Shown one piece after another: positions 1-6,850 of a stretch of 64,000 nucleotides of DNA. Every line of letters starts with the position of its first letter. The stretch's first letter is position 1. The stretch lies in the NCBI GenBank assembly GCA_017621735.1, contig JAGASM010000023.1, forward strand, positions 1 through 64,000, given 5' to 3'. Source of the stretch: Clostridia bacterium. Lineage in GTDB: Bacteria > Bacillota > Clostridia > Christensenellales > Borkfalkiaceae. A model generated the notes under the pieces. That model saw nothing but the letters and a program-made list of their open reading frames with translations, ran no database searches and was not told the DNA's origin. Position numbers and translations under genes: made by a program.

Positions 1-2
1 CC

Positions 3-563
3 CACCAAATAACGGCGCACGCCGCTATGGCTCTAATAAAAAACGACATACAATATACCATTAAGTTTGCGACTGAGAATAAAGAAACTTTTATGAGTAT
101 TCTCAAAGAACAAGCAAAAACGAAAAGTAAACGTGAGTTAGAATCATTTATCGATGGTAAAGAACAAGCCGAAAAGCGCATAAAAGCACTTGATAAAATA
201 ATCCAAAACCTTTACGAAGATAAGGTTGAAGGAAAAATCTCCGAAGAACGCTATATGAAAATGAGCGACAACTATGAAGCCGAACAAAAGGCGTTGACCG
301 AAAGGCTCAACTACTTAAAGGCGGAAATAGAAAAAGCCAAAACCCAATATGATAACATAAATAGGTTTATGGCTATCGTTAAAAGATATAGTGATTTTGA
401 CGAGATAACACCTGAAATCTTACGTGCTTTCGTGGACAAGGTTATTATTCACGAAAAAGTAAAGGTTGACGGACGTTACGTTCACACAATAGAAATTATT
501 TATAACTTTGTCGAAGCCATAGATTTACCTGACTTCGATGCACATTTAAGAGAAGAAAACTAA
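3..563 (+). CDS. Large serine recombinase, C-terminal part (5' end outside window)
   Basis: The frame is open to the left edge (no stop upstream of the first ATG at 27), so this is the 3' part of a longer gene. What is visible is a long charged coiled-coil (about residues 35-125) followed by a tail with ITPEILRAFVDKVIIHEK and IEIIYNFV. That is the layout of the DUF4368-type C-terminus of Tn1549/Tn5397-like large serine recombinases, which excise and integrate conjugative or mobilisable elements. The catalytic N-terminal domain is not in the window. Such genes usually sit at one end of the element, so the element probably extends leftwards and ends between here and acpP. Family assignment rests on memory of the tail motif. 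Confidence 0.75.
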   Translation, partial: HQITAHAAMALIKNDIQYTIKFATENKETFMSILKEQAKTKSKRELESFIDGKEQAEKRIKALDKIIQNLYEDKVEGKISEERYMKMSDNYEAEQKALTERLNYLKAEIEKAKTQYDNINRFMAIVKRYSDFDEITPEILRAFVDKVIIHEKVKVDGRYVHTIEIIYNFVEAIDLPDFDAHLREEN

Positions 564-577
564 ATAGAATGAGAAAA

Positions 578-598
578 GGCGTGGCATCACGCCACGCC
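578..598 (+). terminator. Stem-loop after the recombinase gene
   Basis: A perfect 8-bp GC-rich stem (GGCGTGGC / GCCACGCC, 5-nt loop) lies 14 nt after the recombinase stop. The following T tract is poor, so it is either a weak terminator or an element-end structure. Confidence 0.4.
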
Positions 599-635
599 TA
601 ACTCTTCAAAGACAGCACCTACCGCAAAAAATCCC

Positions 636-669
636 TATGGGAAGAGCGGCTTCCCGCCTTCCTCTTTTT
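636..669. terminator. Candidate bidirectional terminator between recombinase and acpP
   Basis: The stem GGGAAG-AGCGG / CCGCCTTCC is bulged. It is followed on the plus strand by CTCTTTTT and on the minus strand, after a short gap, by ATTTTTT. It lies between two converging genes and could end both transcripts. Confidence 0.5.
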
Positions 670-895
670 ACTTTTCGATTTTTGCAAGCATGTCGACGAT
701 ATCTTGCACCGTCTTGACGTCGACGACTTCATCATCAGGAAGCGTTACGCCGTATTCGTCTTCAAGCGCCATCATCAATTCGACGATATCCAAACTGTCC
801 GCGCCGAGATCTTTGATGATTTCCTTTTCGGGCGTTACCGCCTCTTCTGCAACGTTCAACTGTTCCGCAAGCAATTTACTAACTTTTTCTAACAT
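668..895 (-). CDS. acpP: Acyl carrier protein
   Basis: This is a 75-residue acidic carrier protein of fatty-acid synthesis. It carries growing acyl chains on a 4'-phosphopantetheine arm attached to the serine of the GADSLDIVELMM motif (about residue 36). Length and four-helix layout are normal for AcpP. The ATG at 895 was chosen because GGAGG lies 6-7 nt upstream; an in-frame ATG 14 codons earlier has no such site and would add a non-family leader. It is monocistronic, with its own promoter and a downstream terminator. No fab genes are adjacent. Confidence 0.95.
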   Translation of the reverse strand: MLEKVSKLLAEQLNVAEEAVTPEKEIIKDLGADSLDIVELMMALEDEYGVTLPDDEVVDVKTVQDIVDMLAKIEK

Positions 896-948
896 GATTT
901 CCTCCGTTTCGCCCCACTCTTTGCGGAACGATTTCATTCGCTTTTTTT

Positions 949-977
949 ATTTTACTATACTTTTTATGAAAAGTCAA
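949..977 (-). promoter_or_regulatory. Predicted sigma-A promoter of acpP
   Basis: TTGACT (972-977), 17-bp spacer, TAAAAT (949-954) on the minus strand. The -35 box touches the 3' end of the upstream alkD-like gene, so acpP is transcribed separately from that operon. Confidence 0.6.
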
Positions 978-1663
978 CCCCTAATTCGCAAATCGTTCCG
1001 AAGCGCTTTTAATTGCAATTTTTGCGCGGGGGAAATGCGAAAACTTTCCGTCGCCTTTTGCACGGCGCAATCGCGCGTGCGGGGCGGAATACAATTTTCC
1101 TTCAAAAACGATACGCCCGCATCGTAATGCTTGATTAAAATTTCGGCAAGCAACCACGCGCACGCCGTCATCACGTAATAAGGCTCTTCTTTGCAAGCGC
1201 GGATTTTTTCAAACAAAAGGGGCAGATACGCCTCTTCCACGTAGTAGGCAAGGAGCGTAACAAGCCCAAACCGCTTGATAAATTCCCGTTCGTCTTTGCA
1301 ATAGCGCTCGACGAAGGGCAAAAACTCCCTTTTGTGCGCGCGCAAACAGTTGGGACGAAAACTGTCGCACGTAGCCCAGTTGTCGATAAGAGGCAAAACG
1401 CGTTCAACGTTTTTACAAAACGCCTCGAACGGCAACAACGCCACCGCTTGGCATTTGAGAAAGGTTACCTCGTAATACTCGTCGGGAAAGGACAACAGCG
1501 TTTCTAACTCCCCTTTCCATTCTTTTGCCAACGCGCGTAAAAGGGGAACTTTTACACCGAGAACGCGGATTTTTTCATTTTTCAAAAGGCGGCTGTGAAA
1601 GATGCGATAGCGCTCATCCGCAAGCGCGTTGAGTTTTTGCAGCACGTCGCCGTACGTTATCAT
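974..1663 (-). CDS. DNA alkylation repair protein, AlkD-like
   Basis: A 229-residue alpha-helical HEAT-like protein of the AlkD family, DNA glycosylases that remove N3/N7-alkylated purines without base flipping. Family features visible are the N-terminal LGVKVPLLRALAKEW segment, LPLIDNWATCDSF (the conserved Trp-Asp region) and the C-terminal TRDCAVQKATESFRISP region. The start at 1663 gives an ATGA overlap with the preceding glycosylase gene and has GGAGG 8 nt upstream; the longer frame would add ten residues not seen in the family. It is coupled to a second base-excision glycosylase, forming a small DNA-repair pair. Confidence 0.85.
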   Translation of the reverse strand: MITYGDVLQKLNALADERYRIFHSRLLKNEKIRVLGVKVPLLRALAKEWKGELETLLSFPDEYYEVTFLKCQAVALLPFEAFCKNVERVLPLIDNWATCDSFRPNCLRAHKREFLPFVERYCKDEREFIKRFGLVTLLAYYVEEAYLPLLFEKIRACKEEPYYVMTACAWLLAEILIKHYDAGVSFLKENCIPPRTRDCAVQKATESFRISPAQKLQLKALRNDLRIRG

Positions 1664-2142
1664 GAAAAGACCTCCGCAAGCGCCTCTTGCCACGGCTCTT
1701 TTATAAAACGTGGATTTGCGGGCGAAGTGGACGGCAACAACGTTGCCAACCCTTTTAGCGCGGGAGCGTATCGCAAAAGAAGCGTATACGCCGTTTTTCC
1801 GTTACAGAGAATTTTCCGCAAAGGCAGCGTCTTTACCAACCCCTCTACGTCCGCCGCAACGGGATTGCAAATGCTTGCATCGGAAGAACCGACGATATCG
1901 CATTCTATCACGACGTCCCAAAGCGCAATTTTACGGCGAAGAAGAAATTCTTTCTTCTCCTCGACCGTTTGTGCCGTTTGCTCGCCGAAAAAAGAACACA
2001 CCGTTTTCCAAAACCTATTTTGCGGATGCCCGTAGTAAAAACTCGTTTCCCGACTCTTCACCGAAGGAAAACTCCCCAAAATCAAAACCTTGCTCTCCGC
2101 GTCGTAAAAGGGCGCAAACCCCACCGCATGGGCGGAATTCAT
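1660..2142 (-). CDS. DNA-deoxyinosine (hypoxanthine) glycosylase, UDG superfamily family 6
   Basis: A 160-residue protein with the uracil-DNA-glycosylase fold. The segment KVLILGSFPSVKSRE followed by FYYGHPQNRFWKTV matches the hypoxanthine-DNA glycosylase family, which removes deaminated adenine, and LLPSTSPANPRF matches the second conserved motif (S-T/S-SPAN). Length is normal. It overlaps the M16 peptidase gene upstream by 4 nt (ATGA) and the AlkD-like gene downstream by 4 nt, so the three are probably translationally coupled. Confidence 0.85.
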   Translation of the reverse strand: MNSAHAVGFAPFYDAESKVLILGSFPSVKSRETSFYYGHPQNRFWKTVCSFFGEQTAQTVEEKKEFLLRRKIALWDVVIECDIVGSSDASICNPVAADVEGLVKTLPLRKILCNGKTAYTLLLRYAPALKGLATLLPSTSPANPRFIKEPWQEALAEVFS

Positions 2143-3377
2143 ACTCGAATTCCTTCTTTTAAGTTCCCGACGGACGCGACGGAAACGCGCGCAAAATCAA
2201 AGTGCGCGGAAATTGCGTCGAGGACGTCCTGCCGTTTTAAGGCGGTCAATTCCGCCATGCGCCCCTCTAAATCGTACACCTTTCCCGTGTAGAGAAGATG
2301 TTTTCCGTAAAGGAGCATTTGCGACGACGTGTTCTCTTGCGAGAATACCGCACTCGATTTAAGTTGCTCTCTTCCGCGCAAAAACTCCTCTTCCGTCAAG
2401 CCGTTTTTCTTATAATCTTGAATGACGGAAACAACCGCCTTCGCCGCCTCTTCCGCCTTTTGCGGATTCACCCCCGCATAGACCGAAAGAAGCCCCGTTT
2501 CTTGATAGTGGGACGTATACGAATATACGGAGTAGGCAAGCCCCAACTCTTCGCGCACCTTCTTAAAAAGACGGGAACTCATCCCTCCGCCCAACACGGC
2601 GTTCATCAGTTGAACGGCATTCATAGAAGGATGCTCGCGCTCGACGGAAGGAAAGGAAATGGCAAAATGCGCTTGCTCAATTTGCTTATTGCGGAATAAA
2701 TTTTGCGATACGTACTCAATTTTCTTTTCCCGCTGCGTAAATTTTTCCCCGTGCAAATCGCCAAAGTACCGCTCTGCAAGATCTTCCGCCTGCGCAATGG
2801 AAATATTCCCCGCAAACGAGAGGACGATATTTTCGGGACAGTACCGCTCCGCCTTATAGCGGAACAAATCTTCCCGCGTAAACCGCTTTACGTTTTTTGC
2901 AGGACCTAAAATATTTCTTCCATACGCAACGGATCCGAACGTCGCGCGCGCCAACAAATCGAGGCATAAATCTTCGGGGGAATCTTCGTCCATGTTAATT
3001 TCTTCCAAAACGACCCCCTTTTCCCGTTTCATTTCCTCTTCGGGGAAGGTGGAGTTTAAGAATAAATCGGACAAAAGCGCAAACGCGTCGCTCACGTGGT
3101 CGGACGTGCTCTTTGCGTAATAGCACGTCAAATCCTTGCCCGTAAACGCGTTGACTTGCGCGCCGAGCGCGTCGAATGCGTCGGAAATTTCAAACGCCGT
3201 ACGCGTATCCGTCCCCTTGAATTGCATATGCTCGATAAAGTGCGAGATCCCATCCTCGTCGTCCCGTTCAAACGCCGCCCCCGTACCGACGAGAATTCCC
3301 ATCGTTACGGAAAAAAGCCCGTCCATTTGTTTGACGATGAGTCTTACCCCGCTTTTTAATAATTTTGTCGTTACCAT
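2139..3377 (-). CDS. M16 family zinc metalloprotease (insulinase-like, YmxG/MlpA type)
   Basis: A 412-residue single-unit M16 peptidase. The inverted zinc motif HFIEH lies at residues 46-50 with the downstream acidic cluster EEINMDEDSPED supplying the third ligand region. The C-terminal half has the usual inactive-repeat features (LNAVLGGGMSSRLFKKVREE, LAYSVYS). Known relatives are mitochondrial processing peptidase beta and Bacillus MlpA. The gene is preceded by a YlxY-type deacetylase, the same pair as ylxY-mlpA in Bacillus, which supports the call. The in vivo substrate is unknown. It is co-transcribed with two DNA-repair glycosylase genes. Confidence 0.9.
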   Translation of the reverse strand: MVTTKLLKSGVRLIVKQMDGLFSVTMGILVGTGAAFERDDEDGISHFIEHMQFKGTDTRTAFEISDAFDALGAQVNAFTGKDLTCYYAKSTSDHVSDAFALLSDLFLNSTFPEEEMKREKGVVLEEINMDEDSPEDLCLDLLARATFGSVAYGRNILGPAKNVKRFTREDLFRYKAERYCPENIVLSFAGNISIAQAEDLAERYFGDLHGEKFTQREKKIEYVSQNLFRNKQIEQAHFAISFPSVEREHPSMNAVQLMNAVLGGGMSSRLFKKVREELGLAYSVYSYTSHYQETGLLSVYAGVNPQKAEEAAKAVVSVIQDYKKNGLTEEEFLRGREQLKSSAVFSQENTSSQMLLYGKHLLYTGKVYDLEGRMAELTALKRQDVLDAISAHFDFARVSVASVGNLKEGIRV

Positions 3378-3395
3378 GTTGTTCTCCTTATGTAT

Positions 3396-4094
3396 TTAAC
3401 CGATATTTTCCCCTACCGTAATCGCTTGCAGCCCTTGCGCTTTGTAGTAAGCAAGCACGTCGGGCAGGGCTTGTAAGGTATGCGCCTTGGGGTGCATGAG
3501 AATAAGATCCCCGCCCTTCGCCTCTTCCGTTGCACGGCGAAAGCAAACCGCCTTGTCATGATCCCGCCAATCGACGGTGTCCTTGCTCCACATGACGACG
3601 CGGCAGTTTAACTGTTTGGAAGCGGAAACCGTTTCATCCGAATACGCCCCCGAAGGAGGCGCAAACAGTTGAGGTCGCTCGCCCGTTACACGCTCCAAAA
3701 AATCAAGGCTTGCCTTGATCTCTTCCACGTTTTTTTCGTAGGAAAGTTGACTGTGATCGCGGTGAAAATAGCCGTGAGAGCCGATTTCGTGCCCCTCGTC
3801 GCGCATTCTCACCACCGTCGGCACGTTATCGTCCGCCCAACAACCGCCGAGAAAAAAGGTCGCTTTCACGCCATTTTCCTTTAATACGTCTAAAATTCCT
3901 TCGACAATTTCCGTCCCCTCGTAAACGTTAAACATAAGGGACACGCCCGTTTCCGCAGTTCCGACGTAATATACGCCCTCCTCTTTAGAAGACGCGGGAA
4001 GCGTTGCAGGAAAAAAGCAAACGAACCCGACCGCCAGCACGGCGGAAAGAATGAGCGCGTTTACGGCAAGCGCTCCTTTTTTTATTACTTTCAA
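3396..4094 (-). CDS. Polysaccharide deacetylase-like protein (YlxY/PdaB type), membrane-anchored, catalytic Asp replaced
   Basis: A 232-residue protein with an N-terminal signal anchor (about residues 8-30) and a NodB-like fold. Metal motif 2 is visible as SHGYFHRDHSQLS, and motif 3 as LFAPPSGAYSD. The canonical first motif TFDDG is replaced by MFNVYEGTE, so the Asp pair needed for catalysis is missing, as in YlxY-type members. The start is TTG with GAGG 9 nt upstream. The next gene is an M16 peptidase, matching the ylxY-mlpA order of Bacillus. It may act in peptidoglycan binding rather than hydrolysis; its real function is unknown. Confidence 0.85.
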   Translation of the reverse strand: MKVIKKGALAVNALILSAVLAVGFVCFFPATLPASSKEEGVYYVGTAETGVSLMFNVYEGTEIVEGILDVLKENGVKATFFLGGCWADDNVPTVVRMRDEGHEIGSHGYFHRDHSQLSYEKNVEEIKASLDFLERVTGERPQLFAPPSGAYSDETVSASKQLNCRVVMWSKDTVDWRDHDKAVCFRRATEEAKGGDLILMHPKAHTLQALPDVLAYYKAQGLQAITVGENIG

Positions 4095-4164
4095 TTCAGT
4101 TTACCTCAAAAATACCCGTCTTATTTACGGTATTATATGAGGCGAACCAGACAATCTTTCCTCT

Positions 4165-6540
4165 CTATTTCAGCGTAACGACCGTAACGCCCGATTCCCC
4201 CTCGCCATACCGTCCGAGGCGGAACTCCTGCACCCGTGCATGTTTTTTCAAAAGCGCATGAATGGCAGAACGCAATTTCCCCGTTCCCATTCCGTGAACG
4301 ATACGGACGTCTTGCAAATTTGAAACGATCGCGCCGTCCAAAAATGCTTCCACCTCGGAAAGCGCCTCCGCGACCGTTTTTCCGATGACGTTACACTCCA
4401 CCGCGGGAAGAGGTCGGGGCGCAAGATTGCGCACCACTTGCACCGTATCTTTTGGCGCGGATTTTTGTTTTCCCACCCTTTTGGGGGGCGCAACGCAATA
4501 CAAGTCGCTAATTTTACTGCGCACTTGCAACGCTCCGCAACGAACTTCCGCGACGTTCTTGTCCTTTTTGACGGACAACACCTCTCCTTCCGTATTCATA
4601 CTGCGGACGAAAACTTTATCCCCCGCTTTCAGCGTATTCTTGTCAACGGGAATCGCACGGATCTTTTCCTCTTCTTCCTCTCCGTAAGCGCTCCGCTCCA
4701 ACTTATTTTTCAACGTGCGCGCGGAAATCAAATCCGCCTCGCTCAACGTTTCTTTTTTGAAAATTTCCTCGATTTGTTCGAGAAGTTCTTCCGCTTGCGC
4801 CGTTCTGTCGTGTACGATTCTACGCGCCTCCGCTTTGGAAGAAAGCAAAAATTTCTCCCGCTCCCGCTTAAACGCCTCCTCCTCTCTTTCGAGCGCAGAT
4901 ACGCGCGTGCGCCACTCGTTTTCCAACTCAAGCGCTTTTTTTCGCGCCTCTTCCGCCGAAATACGGCTTTCTTCCGCGGCGCACACCGTGCGTTCGTATG
5001 CCTTTGCGCCCTCGGATAAATTTTCCCGCGCTCGTTTGATAATCTCTTCGGAAAGCCCCAACCTTGCGCAAATTGCAAGCGCGTTGGAAGAGCCCGCCGC
5101 CCCCGCCTTCATGCGGTAAAGCGGTCGAAGGGTATTGACGTCAAACTCCATACTCGCATTTTCAATCCCTTTTTGCGCGTATGCGTACTCTTTTAACGCG
5201 GAATAGTGCGTCGTAACGATTCCGCGCACCCCCTTTTGAATAAAGTGAGAAATGACGGCGCGGGCAAGCGCCTGTCCCTCTTCGGGATCCGTTCCGCCGC
5301 CCAACTCGTCGATGAGCACCAAACTGTTTTTCCCCGCGCTTTCGGTAATTTCCTTGACGTTTTGCACGTGCGAAGAGAAGGTGGACAAATTTTCCTCGAT
5401 GGACTGACTGTCCCCAACGTCGCAATAAACGCTGTCAAACACGGCAAGGCGCGTTCCTTCGGCGGCGGGCACAAACAACCCGCACGCGGACATCAGGCAA
5501 AATAGACCGCACATTTTGAGCGTTACCGTTTTTCCGCCCGTATTTGCCCCGCTTAAAAGCAAGAAAGAATACTTCTCCCCTAATTCCAACGAAACGGGAA
5601 CGGCAGTTTTTTGATCGAGCAAGGGATGACGCCCTTTGATAATTTCAATTTGTCCCTTGTCGTTGAGAATGGGTTTTACGCATTTTAAGCGATATGCGTA
5701 TTCCGCCCTTGCGTAGTATCCGTCGACAATGGAAAGGACGAGCGCGTCCGTTTCGAGCGCGTCCCGCATTTGACCGACGGAACGGGAAAGTTCTGATAAA
5801 ATCCGCTCCACCTCTTGCTTTTCGTCAAGCATGAGGGTGCGCAGTTCGTTGTTCATTTCGAGCACCTGCTCCGGCTCGATAAATACCGTCGCGCCCGTCG
5901 CGGAACGGTCGTGGATAAACCCTTTGATGCTTCGCTTATATTCCGCCTTGACGGGCAATACAAAGCGATCTCCGCGAACGGTGATGATAGAATCTTGCAA
6001 ATATTTTCTCTCGTCCCCCGAAAGATACTCCGAAAGGCGGGCGCGGATTCGCTCGTTCAAAAGACGTATTTCACGGCGAATGGTATAAAGCCGATCGCTC
6101 GCGTGGTCGGAAAGTTCGTTTTCCCCCACGATTTTTTCGCCGATCTCCCCCTCCAAACGCTCGTTATAAATGAGGCGGAAGGTCATCTCCTTCATGCCTT
6201 CTACGTTTCCGTCGGAAAGGGAATGAACGGAACGGTAGCACACCCGCGCGGAGCGCAAAAGCATTGCCGTTTGCGTCAATTCCGAACAAGTGAGCGTCGC
6301 CCCCTTTTGCGCACGCTCTAAAACGTCGCCAAGAGGAGGAAAATATTCCACCCGCCCCGCGCCGAGAAAGAACAACAGTCGCAACGCCTCTTCCGTATAG
6401 TCAAGCGATCGTTTCGCCTCGAAAAGCGTTTTGGCGGGACGAAGGGAAAGAAGGTCTTCCCTCGTCCTATCAAGCGTCGCATATGCGCCCACTTGCGCAA
6501 GAATTTTATTCAGTTCTAACCGCTGTAAACTTTTTTCCAT
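4165..6540 (-). CDS. mutS2: MutS2 DNA/ribosome-associated ATPase-endonuclease
   Basis: 791 residues, normal for MutS2. Visible parts are the lever/clamp helices (1-300), a Walker A segment LLLSGANTGGKTVTLK (about 325-340), Walker B LVLIDELGGGTDP, the ABC-signature region LSTFSSHVQNV, a long charged coiled-coil (about 515-620) and a C-terminal Smr nuclease domain ending with VHGMGTGKLR (from residue 748). MutS2 suppresses recombination and, in Bacillus, can rescue collided ribosomes. The usual LDLRG start of the Smr domain reads NVIGK here, a small divergence. No Shine-Dalgarno is seen before the ATG, and the upstream DNA is an 85-bp tandem repeat. Confidence 0.95.
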   Translation of the reverse strand: MEKSLQRLELNKILAQVGAYATLDRTREDLLSLRPAKTLFEAKRSLDYTEEALRLLFFLGAGRVEYFPPLGDVLERAQKGATLTCSELTQTAMLLRSARVCYRSVHSLSDGNVEGMKEMTFRLIYNERLEGEIGEKIVGENELSDHASDRLYTIRREIRLLNERIRARLSEYLSGDERKYLQDSIITVRGDRFVLPVKAEYKRSIKGFIHDRSATGATVFIEPEQVLEMNNELRTLMLDEKQEVERILSELSRSVGQMRDALETDALVLSIVDGYYARAEYAYRLKCVKPILNDKGQIEIIKGRHPLLDQKTAVPVSLELGEKYSFLLLSGANTGGKTVTLKMCGLFCLMSACGLFVPAAEGTRLAVFDSVYCDVGDSQSIEENLSTFSSHVQNVKEITESAGKNSLVLIDELGGGTDPEEGQALARAVISHFIQKGVRGIVTTHYSALKEYAYAQKGIENASMEFDVNTLRPLYRMKAGAAGSSNALAICARLGLSEEIIKRARENLSEGAKAYERTVCAAEESRISAEEARKKALELENEWRTRVSALEREEEAFKREREKFLLSSKAEARRIVHDRTAQAEELLEQIEEIFKKETLSEADLISARTLKNKLERSAYGEEEEEKIRAIPVDKNTLKAGDKVFVRSMNTEGEVLSVKKDKNVAEVRCGALQVRSKISDLYCVAPPKRVGKQKSAPKDTVQVVRNLAPRPLPAVECNVIGKTVAEALSEVEAFLDGAIVSNLQDVRIVHGMGTGKLRSAIHALLKKHARVQEFRLGRYGEGESGVTVVTLK

Positions 6541-6570
6541 AATTTAACCGTAATTCCGCTATTCCCCTTT

Positions 6571-6850
6571 CGAACTCTGTTTTTCTACAATAACAATTTC
6601 GTTGAGGCAAGTTGCCCGCCGCCTTTTGAATCGACCGCAACCGCTGTTTCCCATTCGAACTCTGTTTTTCTACAATAAAAATTTCGTTGAGGCAAGTTGC
6701 CCGCCGTCTTTTTTGTCGACCGCAACCGCTGTTTTCCGTTCGAACTCTGTTTTCCTACAATAACAATTTCGTTGAGAAAAGTTGCCCGCCGCCTTTTGAA
6801 TCGACCGCAACCGCTTTTCCCCTTTCAAACTCTACTTTCCTACAATAAAC
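6571..6850. repeat. 85-bp tandem direct repeat, about 3.3 copies, between mutS2 and the U32 gene
   Basis: Copies start at 6571, 6656, 6741 and (partial) 6826, all exactly 85 bp apart; each begins CGAACTCTG or a close variant. They differ by only a few substitutions, chiefly in the third copy and the tail of the second. Each contains GGCAAGTTGCC (11-bp palindrome; disrupted to AAAAGTTGCC in copy 3). The first bases of the partial copy contain the stop codon of the U32 gene, so the array lies in the 3' untranslated part of that gene and directly upstream of mutS2. There are no unique spacers, so it is not a CRISPR. Confidence 0.9.

Noticed and set aside
6571..6850. CRISPR array
   Set aside because: Units are 85 bp and contiguous without unique spacers, and no cas gene is near.
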